Shown here: piece after piece, positions 14,450-21,520 of the stretch | Layout of the letters: each line of letters begins with the position of its first letter | Position numbering within the stretch: position 1 is the stretch's first letter | IMG/VR virus record: IMGVR_UViG_3300037882_001607 | Coordinates: 1 to 35,170 of that record | Origin: a virus | DNA: 35,170 nucleotides | Strand: one strand, 5' to 3' | Program-made: the position numbers and the translations under genes | The notes under the pieces: generated by a model | What the model saw: only the letters and a program-made list of their open reading frames with translations | The model's database searches: none | What the model was told of the DNA's origin: nothing

Positions 14450-14940
14450 AAACCATTGAAGGCATCACACTCAACTGGCTGCATGAGCGCGTCAAAGACG
14501 AAGACGGTTGCTTGGTCTGGCAAAAGTGCATATCCGGCAACGGAGTCCCACAGGGCTACATCGGCGGCAAGGTGGTCACGGTCAGGCGCTTTTTGTGGAA
14601 CGAAAGCCATGAAGAGCCTTGCCCGGCAAACATGCAGGTCAGGCCCAAGTGCAATAACCCTTTATGCGTAAAGCCCAGCCACCTCAGGGCGTACCCAAAA
14701 AACGAGTTTCACAAAGGCAAGGCCCATGCACTGCCATGGCGCAACGCCTATGCCCAGACCGCCAGGGCAAATTCCCGTTTCAGCGATGAACTGATAAATG
14801 AAATTCGGGACAGCCAAGAGCCAGGTCGAGTGCTTGCTGAGCGCCACGGGATGAGTGAAACCTACGTGAGCCGAATCAGGCGCGGCAAGGCCCGCCAGGA
14901 CTACACCAACCCCTATTTGCAACTGATGGCCAGGGCATGA
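14446..14940 (+). CDS. HNH-like protein with C-terminal helix-turn-helix
   Basis: 164 residues from ATG 14446. The first 80 residues follow the HNH homing-endonuclease outline: CLVW at 22-25, TVRRFLWNESHE, then C69-N-N-P-L-C74 and KPSHL at 76-80. In ordinary members a His precedes this Cys (RHxCxNPxC); here it is Pro67 (VRPKC), so the first catalytic-type residue seems missing. Residues 112-147 (FSDELINEIRD ... VLAERHGMSETYVSRIRRG) form a helix-turn-helix. It may be a DNA-binding protein derived from a homing nuclease, or a nuclease with a variant site. Confidence 0.6.
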   Translation: MKTIEGITLNWLHERVKDEDGCLVWQKCISGNGVPQGYIGGKVVTVRRFLWNESHEEPCPANMQVRPKCNNPLCVKPSHLRAYPKNEFHKGKAHALPWRNAYAQTARANSRFSDELINEIRDSQEPGRVLAERHGMSETYVSRIRRGKARQDYTNPYLQLMARA

Positions 14941-15185
14941 CATGCCAATCATGCCAAGCATCAAAAGAAACAAACGGCTTATGGACAACTTACGACACCC
15001 TGCGGTGCATCTATTGCACGGCCAGGCTGATAAAGCAGATTGGAACTTACCGGGTGAGCAAAGACGAAATTCATGCACGGCAGCTTGCAGTTTTGCGGGA
15101 TGCAGTCGCTACAGGGCAGAGCGCGAAGGAAATCAGGCGGCTGGTGAAGTTGGACGGCGCGCCACTCAAGGAGGCAAGTAAATGA
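14937..15185 (+). CDS. small zinc-finger-like protein
   Basis: 82 residues. CQSCQ at the start and CIYC at 24-27 give a four-Cys site. The C-terminal half (DEIHARQLAVLRDAVATGQS) is a helical region. Joined by overlaps on both sides, between the HNH-like gene and the second methyltransferase. Function unknown. Confidence 0.6.
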   Translation: MTCQSCQASKETNGLWTTYDTLRCIYCTARLIKQIGTYRVSKDEIHARQLAVLRDAVATGQSAKEIRRLVKLDGAPLKEASK

Positions 15186-16234
15186 CCGACTATTTGAACA
15201 AATGCCACTTTGGTGACGTGCGCGATGTGCTGCGTCAAATGATTGCTAATGGCGTGAAGGTGCAAACCATCGTCACCAGCCCGCCATATTGGGGCCTGCG
15301 CAGCTACCTGCCCGCTGACCACATAGATAAGGCCCGCGAGATTGGTAGCGAGCCTACCCTGCGCGAGTTCCTTGACACGATGGTGGGCGTGTTTGACCTG
15401 TGCCGCCAGGTGCTGTCCGATGACGGCACGATGTGGGTCAATATGGGAGACAGCTACGCGGCAAACCGTGGAATTCAACCCAACCCCACAAACACACGAA
15501 ACAAAACTGGGCATATTGGTGATCAAAAAGTTCCCGTAGGACTGAAGGCAAAAGACCTTGTGGGCCAGCCATGGCGTTTGGCTTTTGCGCTGCAGGATGC
15601 CGGTTGGTACCTTCGCCAAGACATCATCTGGGCCAAGCCAAACCCTATGCCGGAAAGCGTGCGCGACCGCTGCACCAAGGCCCATGAATACATCTTCCTG
15701 CTGTCGAAATCAGCGACCTATTACTTTGACCAGGGCGCGATTCTGGAACCTGTCAGCGCCAGCACACATGCCAGGTTGTCGCAGGACGTTCAGGCTCAGA
15801 TAGGTTCTGCCCGCGCCAATGGTGGCGGCAAAACAAACGACAACATGAAAGCGGTGGGGCGTGGCGTTGGCTGGGGCCACGGTACCGATGCCGAACAGCG
15901 TAATCGCGGCAGGGTAAAAAATAACGCCAGCTTTAATGAAGCCATGGCCATCATGCCCACAGAACGCAATCGCCGAAGCGTCTGGACGGTACCGACCGAA
16001 AGCTACAAGGGTGCCCACTTCGCCACGTTCCCCCGCGCCCTGATCGAGCCCTGCATTCTTGCTGGCGCGCCTGCTGGCGGCGTAGTGCTGGACATCTTCA
16101 TGGGCAGCGGCACCACCGCCCAAGTCGCCGAGCAGCTTGGCCGCAAGTGGATCGGCATCGACATTGACATCCGGAACAAGGCCTTGCAGGACGAACGCCT
16201 GCGCCAGCCTTCACTTGATCTGGAGGCAGCATGA
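15182..16234 (+). CDS. DNA methyltransferase, beta class with SPPY motif
   Basis: 350 residues. SPPYWGLR at 33-40 is the catalytic motif IV and DIFMGSGTT at 304-312 the AdoMet motif, again motif IV first. The SPPYWG form is common among N4-cytosine enzymes, although N6-adenine members exist. The region 185-260 is Gly/Asn/Arg-rich and probably contains target recognition. No cognate nuclease is next to it. The first methyltransferase is much shorter and only motif-related, so two specificities are likely protected. Confidence 0.85.
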   Translation: MTDYLNKCHFGDVRDVLRQMIANGVKVQTIVTSPPYWGLRSYLPADHIDKAREIGSEPTLREFLDTMVGVFDLCRQVLSDDGTMWVNMGDSYAANRGIQPNPTNTRNKTGHIGDQKVPVGLKAKDLVGQPWRLAFALQDAGWYLRQDIIWAKPNPMPESVRDRCTKAHEYIFLLSKSATYYFDQGAILEPVSASTHARLSQDVQAQIGSARANGGGKTNDNMKAVGRGVGWGHGTDAEQRNRGRVKNNASFNEAMAIMPTERNRRSVWTVPTESYKGAHFATFPRALIEPCILAGAPAGGVVLDIFMGSGTTAQVAEQLGRKWIGIDIDIRNKALQDERLRQPSLDLEAA

Positions 16235-16602
16235 CCCGCAACCCAGCCAAGCCACAAACAAACGCACATTACGCACTTGGCCGATTGAAGGTCGGGGCCA
16301 TGAACAAGACAGAGCAGGGCTACGGACAGCACCTAGAGCTTTTGAAGCGCGCTGGTGAAGTGCTTTGGTATCGGTTTGAGGGCGTCAAGTTGCGCTTGGC
16401 CGACAACACTTTTTACACACCGGATTTTGCGGTGATGGTCAGCACGGGCCAGATGGAGCTGCACGAGGTTAAAGGGTTTTGGCAAGAAGACGCCCGCGTG
16501 AAGATCAAGGTCGCCGCTGAGATGTACCCGTTTCGATTCCTGGCTGTGAAGGTCAGATCCAAAAAAGAAGGCGGCGGGTATGCCGTAGAGGAGTTTGCAT
16601 GA
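16231..16602 (+). CDS. DUF1064 nuclease-like protein
   Basis: 123 residues. A conserved acidic position in KTEQGYGQHLELLKRAG (Glu28), YTPDFAV at 62-68 and LHEVKGFW at 77-84 give the E ... PDF ... ExK outline of PD-(D/E)XK-type nucleases, as in DUF1064 phage proteins. Substrate is unknown, but Holliday-junction or branched-DNA cleavage is usually considered. It lies in the recombination/nuclease part of the rightward operon. Confidence 0.7.
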   Translation: MTRNPAKPQTNAHYALGRLKVGAMNKTEQGYGQHLELLKRAGEVLWYRFEGVKLRLADNTFYTPDFAVMVSTGQMELHEVKGFWQEDARVKIKVAAEMYPFRFLAVKVRSKKEGGGYAVEEFA

Positions 16603-16925
16603 CCAAGGCCGAACTAGACCACAAAAACAAGCTGGTGCAGTTGGGATGCATAGCCTGCCTGCGCATACATGGTATGCATGAACCTGGGCCCGTCCAGTTG
16701 CATCACATGAGGTCAGGCGGCTGGGGGAAGGGCGACTACACGACGCTTATCCCGCTTTGCTACCCGCACCACATGGGTAAAGAGGGTGTGCATGGCCTGG
16801 GTACCCGTGGATTTGCAAAGTTCCACGGCTTTGACCAGCAGGATTTGCTGAACGACACCAGGGCATTGCTTCGCGGCCAGGACGAAGAACTCCAAGCCGT
16901 TCAAAAACAGATGGAAACAGCATGA
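16599..16925 (+). CDS. Ref-like HNH nuclease
   Basis: 108 residues. CIACLR (Cys17, Cys20), VQLHHMRSGG (His35, His36), LIPLCYPHH (Cys54, His57, His58) and VHGLGTRGFAKFHG correspond to the Ref family, first known as the phage P1 recombination-enhancement nuclease acting with RecA. The length fits the catalytic domain alone, without the N-terminal basic tail of P1 Ref. A host-RecA partner role is inferred from the family. Confidence 0.65.
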   Translation: MTKAELDHKNKLVQLGCIACLRIHGMHEPGPVQLHHMRSGGWGKGDYTTLIPLCYPHHMGKEGVHGLGTRGFAKFHGFDQQDLLNDTRALLRGQDEELQAVQKQMETA

Positions 16926-17182
16926 AATACCACGCACCAACAGGCCAATTCACGATTGACCGCGAGGCAATTGGCCAAGCCGCACTGAACCTGCGCTATG
17001 CGCTCAAAACAATCCGGAAGATTGCCGGGTTACCGCTTGACCGATATGCAAAACCCAAAGGAGCGTTAACCGACGCCTGTTATGCGCAGATCACCATTCT
17101 TGAGGCCGCTGAAACCTTGGGAATTGACCTTGGAGTCACGCGCCATCGGTTCAACGAACTTGATTTGAGGGATGCACCGTGA
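16922..17182 (+). CDS. hypothetical phage protein
   Basis: 86 residues with helical segments (EAIGQAALNLRYALKTIRKI, YAQITILEAAETLGIDLG). No motif recognised. It overlaps the Ref-like stop by ATGA and is followed by a GTG-started small gene. Confidence 0.6.
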   Translation: MKYHAPTGQFTIDREAIGQAALNLRYALKTIRKIAGLPLDRYAKPKGALTDACYAQITILEAAETLGIDLGVTRHRFNELDLRDAP

Positions 17183-17313
17183 GCATCCAAAACGCCCACG
17201 TCATCAAGTGGTACCGCTGGCGGATCTGGTGCGCCGAGCAGTCTGGCCGACTGTTTGCGCAGACGCTGCTGATTCAGTGGCACAACGAAGAGTTGGCGAG
17301 GCAGGTGCCATGA
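17179..17313 (+). CDS. 44-residue Trp-rich protein, GTG start
   Basis: GTG 17179 overlaps the previous stop (GTGA) and the frame ends at TGA 17311-17313, which overlaps the next ATG. The product (HVIKWYRWRIWCAEQSGRLF...) is basic and Trp-rich, with a helix that could be amphipathic. The overlaps on both sides are the main support for it being a gene. Confidence 0.5.
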   Translation: MSIQNAHVIKWYRWRIWCAEQSGRLFAQTLLIQWHNEELARQVP

Positions 17314-17411
17314 GGATCAACTATCAGTCTCCAAAGATGTTCCGTTATGCCGGGGTGTATCTCACGGTATTCGGAAAGCGTTACCGCATTTTGAAGGTGG
17401 GGCCGCAATGA
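17310..17411 (+). CDS. 33-residue basic protein
   Basis: ATG 17310 to TGA 17411, overlapping both neighbours by 4 bases. The sequence (RINYQSPKMFRYAGVYLTVF...) is a basic, beta-rich mini-protein. Very small; accepted because of the unbroken chain of ATGA overlaps. Confidence 0.45.
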   Translation: MRINYQSPKMFRYAGVYLTVFGKRYRILKVGPQ

Positions 17412-17809
17412 CCACCAAATGCATTTTCTGCGGTGGCAAAGCCGACTTGCTGTGTGATTCAAAGCTCGGATGGGAGCGCAAGCGCGATACGCCAGACGGC
17501 CCCAACGTAGCAAAGCTACCCAGCTACAGCGTGCCACTTCGCCACCGGATCATCCATACCTGCGATGCACCTCTTTGCAGAGCTTGTGCAACCAGAAGCG
17601 GAATCATGCACGTCCGCATGAAGCACACAGCTTTTAGCGATTCCATTGACTACTGCCCGGGCCATGATTTTGGCGAGTTGCGATATGAAATCACAGGATT
17701 GCAGGCTGAGGCCACGCGGGCAAAGTGGCGGGCGGCTGCACGGGCCGAGCGCCAACGCAACGAGCCAGGCGCTGCGCAGATTGGTTTGTTCACTGGATTG
17801 GTGCCATGA
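17408..17809 (+). CDS. phage zinc-binding protein
   Basis: 133 residues. CIFCGGKADLLCD at the start and HTCDAPLCRAC in the middle, plus DYCPGHDF, provide two or more zinc sites. The C-terminus is a long basic helix (EATRAKWRAAARAERQRNE). I recognise it as a kind of small phage protein found upstream of ninB-like genes; no activity is known. It is the last plus-strand gene before the first inverted cassette. Confidence 0.65.
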   Translation: MTTKCIFCGGKADLLCDSKLGWERKRDTPDGPNVAKLPSYSVPLRHRIIHTCDAPLCRACATRSGIMHVRMKHTAFSDSIDYCPGHDFGELRYEITGLQAEATRAKWRAAARAERQRNEPGAAQIGLFTGLVP

Positions 17810-17834
17810 CCAAGCCAAGCGCCATCCCAAAGAT

Positions 17835-18032
17835 TCAAAGGCCTATCGGTGTGCGGATTTTGAAAAGCGCCCACAGGCCGGGGTGCAGCTTGCGCTCTCC
17901 AGCCTCATACGCCTGCCAAGCGCGAGTACTGGCATGTATCAAGCCTGCCGCCTGTGTCTGGGTCAGGCCAGCAGCAGCCCTGCGCTCTTTTATTGCGTCG
18001 GGTGGGGGAGATTTGAATTTTGGTTCAGGCAT
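17835..18032 (-). CDS. small XRE-type helix-turn-helix regulator (Aca-like candidate)
   Basis: 65 residues. DAIKERRAAAGLTQTQAAGLIHASTRAWQAYEAGERKLHPGLWALF is a compact helix-turn-helix domain with almost no other sequence, of the type that ends in a W-x-x-Y/W-E-x-G-x-R-x-(M/L) helix. Aca proteins of anti-CRISPR operons are of this size and kind. It is the second gene of a minus-strand pair inserted among plus-strand genes and overlaps the 82-residue gene by 8 bases. It is likely to bind the operator in its own promoter (inverted repeat 18310-18347). No match to a named Aca is claimed. Confidence 0.7.
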   Translation of the reverse strand: MPEPKFKSPPPDAIKERRAAAGLTQTQAAGLIHASTRAWQAYEAGERKLHPGLWALFKIRTPIGL

Positions 18033-18273
18033 TCAGAGTCTCAATGTCATAGCCATCGCTGGTTATGGTCACAACTTCAGTGCGTCCGGTAGTGCTGTCC
18101 CAGCTTTTGATTTCAAAGCACATGCCATTGCCGTTGTCGAAAGATTCTTCAGCTTCTGTGGCCCAAGCACTCAGCATTGCGGCATTGAAATGGTCTTGGC
18201 CCAGTTTATGGGAGAGGCCCAAAGCGTCAGAAATTTGTTTGATTCCGTTAGCGTTGATATGAGCAGTTTGCAT
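18025..18273 (-). CDS. small acidic protein, candidate anti-defence (anti-CRISPR-like) protein
   Basis: 82 residues, strongly acidic. It contains a helical N-terminal half (IKQISDALGLSHKLGQDHFN, AMLSAWATEAEESFD) and a beta-like C-terminal half (MCFEIKSWDS, TEVVTITSDGYDIE). I know no family. GGGGA precedes ATG 18273 at suitable distance. It is the first gene of a two-gene minus-strand unit with a helix-turn-helix gene second, has its own promoter, and lies in otherwise plus-strand DNA: the arrangement of acr-aca operons. An anti-CRISPR function is a hypothesis only; other moron roles are possible. Confidence 0.65.
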   Translation of the reverse strand: MQTAHINANGIKQISDALGLSHKLGQDHFNAAMLSAWATEAEESFDNGNGMCFEIKSWDSTTGRTEVVTITSDGYDIETLNA

Positions 18274-18304
18274 GTCGTTTCCCCGGTTAGTTGTGACAGC
18301 GATT

Positions 18305-18385
18305 TTGCTGCCATGACTGTATTATGTCCCACAATGTGCGTCATGGCCAGCGGAAAATCAATTATTTGATAGGTATAAACCCTAT
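18305..18385 (-). promoter_or_regulatory. promoter/operator of the first inverted cassette
   Basis: On the minus strand a -10 box CATAAT lies at 18326-18321 and the first gene starts at 18273. A perfect 8-bp inverted repeat, GCCATGAC (18310-18317) and GTCATGGC (18340-18347), flanks the -10/spacer region and is a good operator candidate. Blocks 18305-18327 and 18364-18385 are nearly identical to 25016-25038 and 25074-25095 in front of the second cassette (20/23 and 19/22 identical). The -35 element is not obvious, so an activator could be involved. Confidence 0.6.
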
Positions 18386-18755
18386 GTCTAAGCAAATCAC
18401 AAGACCAACCCGCCGCCAGCTGTACGGCCTGCTATTCGGCCCAGTGCTGGGTGACATCAGCGAACAGGTGCTGATAACGCAGGACGACGGCAGCACAACC
18501 ACGCATGAGCCGAAAGTTTGGCATGAATGGTTCAAAGGCCGGATTCTCAAAGGCAAGAGCACCACAAAGCTGCCAGACGACAAATTGCACCTCTACATCC
18601 TCGAAGTTCAGGCCTTTGCCGCGACTGAGATGGGGGTGACTTTTACCGAGAAACTGGCCCCAAAAGAGCCGCCAAAGGTCCTAGCTGGTCCACCCACTTC
18701 AGCCGTTGATTTCATTGAAGAAAACCATGGAAACATGGCCCAAACATGCAGTTAG
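18384..18755 (+). CDS. NinB-like recombination protein (tentative)
   Basis: 123 residues from ATG 18384. RPTRRQLYGLLFGPVLG, EPKVWHEWFKGRILKGKSTT and LHLYILEVQAFAATEMGVTF follow the NinB outline (Arg-rich start, VW-x-E-x-FK, STTKL, and helix with A-x-E-x-GV). NinB proteins bind single-stranded DNA and help recombination. The C-terminus is unusual (a Pro-rich stretch). No ribosome site is seen; TATAAACCCT stands right before ATG. Its TAG stop is inside the terminator hairpin. Confidence 0.5.
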   Translation: MSKQITRPTRRQLYGLLFGPVLGDISEQVLITQDDGSTTTHEPKVWHEWFKGRILKGKSTTKLPDDKLHLYILEVQAFAATEMGVTFTEKLAPKEPPKVLAGPPTSAVDFIEENHGNMAQTCS

Positions 18756-18783
18756 GTCCAGCCAATAGGTCCTAGCTTTTTTT
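18753..18783 (+). terminator. probable intrinsic terminator of the early rightward operon
   Basis: TAGGTCC (18753-18759) pairs with GGTCCTA (18768-18774) with one internal T-T mismatch and an 8-base loop, followed by GC and seven T (18777-18783). It overlaps the stop codon of the NinB-like gene and separates early from late genes. The ten bases GGTCCTAGCT also occur at 18677-18686, so a short duplication helped build it. Confidence 0.55.
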
Positions 18784-18899
18784 ACCCCGATACGCAGCGG
18801 CCAGCGTGTGATGGCGCATAACTGAAAGTCAAAAGTATTAGGAAAAACTCAAAAAATCCGCATCATGTTCTAGACACACCTAGAAATTAGGAGTAACGG
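18784..18899. other. short intergenic region before the late module
   Basis: 116 bases, AT-rich towards the end, with no gene. AGGAG at 18889-18893 serves the GTG start at 18900. I could not find a convincing -35/-10 pair, although late transcription is expected to begin near here. Confidence 0.5.
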
Positions 18900-19358
18900 G
18901 TGCAGCAATTGGATTTATTCGGCGGGACTCAATGCGAGTTTGCCAAGCGCAAAAGGCAAAGAACGTACAGGCGGCGCATATGCCCCACATCTGTACAGCT
19001 TTGCTTTGACCTAAAAATCATCAGCGATGACGACGAGCAAGAAGACCGCCTAGTAACAGATCCAATCATTCACCGAATACTCAGCGCAGTAGAAGCCGAG
19101 CCCATTAAGACCAGCGCGCCGCGTTCCATTTTTGACACATCAAACGGTTTTTTACAAATCAAGATGCCACAACAAGGAAAGCGGGCTTTGACCAAAATCG
19201 AAATCATCGAAGGTGTCACCCGGTCAACGCGCATCCTTCCGCAAGAAACACTTGAATGGAAAGAGAAAGAAGCTCAGCGCCGCGCGCGCCAGATCGTCCC
19301 ACGCCCCCCAAGGTCTGCAAAGACACTCGGGCGAAAGCTGAAAGAGTGGGTGAGCTGA
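18900..19358 (+). CDS. basic protein at the early/late boundary (unknown; late-regulator position)
   Basis: 152 residues from GTG 18900, with AGGAG seven bases upstream deciding the start. Basic patches (KRKRQRTYRRR, EKEAQRRARQ, GRKLKEWVS) alternate with an acidic segment (SDDDEQEDR). No family known. It follows an intrinsic terminator and precedes the terminase, where lambdoid phages keep the Q antiterminator, and its charge would suit nucleic-acid binding. That is position-based inference. Confidence 0.65.
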   Translation: MQQLDLFGGTQCEFAKRKRQRTYRRRICPTSVQLCFDLKIISDDDEQEDRLVTDPIIHRILSAVEAEPIKTSAPRSIFDTSNGFLQIKMPQQGKRALTKIEIIEGVTRSTRILPQETLEWKEKEAQRRARQIVPRPPRSAKTLGRKLKEWVS

Positions 19359-19537
19359 TGCCTCTCCCTATCCTTGAAACAACACCCGAAGTTATCTGCA
19401 AGTACAGCGCAGACCGGCACGGGCAAATGCCGGGGTTCTCCAGAGTATGCGCACCTCGATCTGTACGGCGCGAACGGTCAGGCCCAGCGCGCAAGCGTGA
19501 ATCCGATGGGTGCTTGGGTTTAAAGGGTAAGACATGA
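19358..19537 (+). CDS. small basic protein of unknown function
   Basis: 59 residues. ATG 19358 overlaps the previous TGA (TGATG) and its own TGA overlaps ATG of the terminase small subunit (ATGA). The C-terminal half is very basic (RSVRRERSGPARKRE). The translation chain supports it, but composition alone would not. Confidence 0.45.
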   Translation: MPLPILETTPEVICKYSADRHGQMPGFSRVCAPRSVRRERSGPARKRESDGCLGLKGKT

Positions 19538-20094
19538 ACAACAAATCAAAACTTACCGATAAACAGTGGGCAGAGATAGAAAAACGGCTGCTTGAGGGTG
19601 AAGCAGCAAGGGCGCTTGCAAAAGAGTTCGGAGTGAGCGAGGCGGCAATCAGAAAGCGCAAAGGTGCGCAGGTAAAACAGATAAAATATGTTGCAAATCA
19701 AATAGTTGCAACTGAGCTGGCTTTTAGAGAGTTGCCGATTGGTACGCAGATTAGTACGCAGCGGTACGCAGCAAAATTGCTTTGCATCAGCGATGACATG
19801 CTGGAGGGCTCAGTCCATGCGGCTTCCAACTTCCGAAGGCTCAGCGCCATCGCAAGCACAGAGCTCGGAAAGGTGGATGTGGTTGACCCAAACCAATCGG
19901 TGAATGTCCTCAAGGGCATCGCATTCATCACGAACCTTGCCAATGAGGCCGCAAAGACTCCGGTGAACCTGATTGCAGCCAACAAGGAAATCATCAAGGA
20001 GTCGAGCAAGCATGAGGGTGAAAACATGCCAAATTCACCAATTACCCGGCAAGAACTAGCCGAATCAATCCGCAGTGTCCGCGACCAGTTTTAA
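19534..20094 (+). CDS. terS: terminase small subunit
   Basis: 186 residues. The N-terminal helix-turn-helix (LTDKQWAEIEKRLLEGEAAR ... LAKEFGVSEAAIRKRKG) is the DNA-binding domain of many phage small terminases, followed by a helical oligomerisation region (ELAFRELPIGTQ ... SNFRRLSAIASTELGK). It binds the packaging site and hands DNA to the large subunit, whose gene overlaps it by 20 bases. Confidence 0.75.
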   Translation: MNNKSKLTDKQWAEIEKRLLEGEAARALAKEFGVSEAAIRKRKGAQVKQIKYVANQIVATELAFRELPIGTQISTQRYAAKLLCISDDMLEGSVHAASNFRRLSAIASTELGKVDVVDPNQSVNVLKGIAFITNLANEAAKTPVNLIAANKEIIKESSKHEGENMPNSPITRQELAESIRSVRDQF

Positions 20095-21469
20095 GCCCGC
20101 CGACCATCTGGCGGCGATTGGATGGGCACGGGAAGACCTGTACGACTTCAGCCGCTTGATGTTCTTGAGGCGTAAGGGCTTCAAGTGGCAGCGCGCCAGG
20201 CAGCATCAAATCATCTGTGATGCCCTGATGCGGGTCTATCGGGGTGAGTGCAAACGCTTAATCATCAACGTCCCGCCCAGGTACAGCAAAACCGAGCTGG
20301 CCGTGGTCAACTTCATCGCATGGTGCTTTGGCAGGGTGCCAGACTGTGAATTTATCCACGCCAGCTATTCAGGAACGCTGGCAATCAACAACAGCGCGGC
20401 GGTGCGTGGTGTGCTGCAGCATGAGGCCTACGCCGAGATATTCCCCGACACGCAGTTAGCCAGCGATGCCAAGGCGCATTGGAAGACCACGGCAGGCGGG
20501 GTGATGTACGCCACGGGCACCGGAGGCACCATAACTGGGTTCGGTGCGGGCAAGCATCGGCCAGGTTTTGGGGGCGCAATCGTAATTGATGACCCGTTAA
20601 AGGCTGACGAAGCAAAATCCGAGGTGATGCGCAAGAACGTCATTGACTGGTTCCAGAACACACTGGAAAGCCGCAAGAACAGCCCAGACACGCCAATCAT
20701 CGTCATCATGCAGCGCCTGCACTCCGATGACTTGTCAGGCTGGCTGCTGGGTGACACACCCGGAAAACCAGGCGGCAACGGTGAATTGTGGGAGCATGTC
20801 TGTATCCCTGTCTGGAATGACGACGGAACCCCGCTATGGCCTGAAAAGCACGACGAAGAAACGCTCAGGGCCATGGAAAAGGCTTCACCCTACGTTTTCG
20901 CAGGCCAATACAGGCAAAGCCCAGCGCCACCAGACGGCGGGGTTATCAAGCCCGGAATGCTTCAAATTGTCGATGCCATCCCCGCTAACGTGGCCGAATG
21001 GTGCAGGGGTTGGGACTTGGGCGCATCGCTGAACGGTGATTACACGGCAGGCGCAAAGATTGGCAGGCTGACCGATGGCCGCTACATCATTGCAAACGTG
21101 GTCAGGGATAGGCTGGAATCACACCAGCGTGACGCACTGATAAAAAACACAGCAACGGCAGACCGCATCAAACAGAGCTTGCCACAAGATCCAGGGCAGG
21201 CCGGGAAGTCGCAAGTTTTGGCGTTTGCAAAGCTGCTGGCTGGGTTGCCCGTTCACTTCAGCCCGGAAAGTGGCGACAAGGTGACCAGGGCTGACCCGCT
21301 GGCCAGTCAAATCAATGTCGGCAACGTCCTGATGCTTCGCGGCGGCTGGAATGAGGAATTCAAGGCCGAATGCGCCCTGTTCCCTAACGGCAAATACGAT
21401 GACCAGGTTGATGCGGCAGCACGGGCATTCAATAAACTGCTCACACCGCAGGCGGGCATATTCATCTAA
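20075..21469 (+). CDS. terL: terminase large subunit
   Basis: 464 residues from GTG 20075. ATPase: Walker A-like PPRYSKT at 67-73 and Walker B AIVIDDP at 168-174. Nuclease: GWDLGAS at 312-318, GRYIIANVVRDR, and KYDDQVDA at 440-447 with the metal-binding aspartates. This is the RNase H-type nuclease layout of TerL; it powers DNA packaging into the prohead and cuts the concatemer. Downstream there is an unusual non-coding region rather than the portal gene directly. Confidence 0.9.
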   Translation: MSATSFKPADHLAAIGWAREDLYDFSRLMFLRRKGFKWQRARQHQIICDALMRVYRGECKRLIINVPPRYSKTELAVVNFIAWCFGRVPDCEFIHASYSGTLAINNSAAVRGVLQHEAYAEIFPDTQLASDAKAHWKTTAGGVMYATGTGGTITGFGAGKHRPGFGGAIVIDDPLKADEAKSEVMRKNVIDWFQNTLESRKNSPDTPIIVIMQRLHSDDLSGWLLGDTPGKPGGNGELWEHVCIPVWNDDGTPLWPEKHDEETLRAMEKASPYVFAGQYRQSPAPPDGGVIKPGMLQIVDAIPANVAEWCRGWDLGASLNGDYTAGAKIGRLTDGRYIIANVVRDRLESHQRDALIKNTATADRIKQSLPQDPGQAGKSQVLAFAKLLAGLPVHFSPESGDKVTRADPLASQINVGNVLMLRGGWNEEFKAECALFPNGKYDDQVDAAARAFNKLLTPQAGIFI

Positions 21470-21491
21470 TTGCGCGCCTCCGTAACATTGT

Positions 21492-21520
21492 TTGCATTGG
21501 GACGCTCGCACCGTTACAAT
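21492..21520 (+). promoter_or_regulatory. possible promoter inside the non-coding region
   Basis: TTGCAT (21492-21497), 17-bp spacer and TACAAT (21515-21520, five of six). Transcription would begin near 21527, just before the left arm of the terminator-like repeat, predicting an RNA of about 80 bases. The spacer is exactly where the left arm of the 13-bp inverted repeat lies. Confidence 0.35.

Noticed and set aside
17725-18369. Long plus-strand open frame (214 codons) across the first inverted cassette
   Set aside because: It is the antisense of two minus-strand genes that have own promoter, ribosome site and recognisable HTH; composition of the plus frame is not protein-like beyond its first ten codons from 17806.
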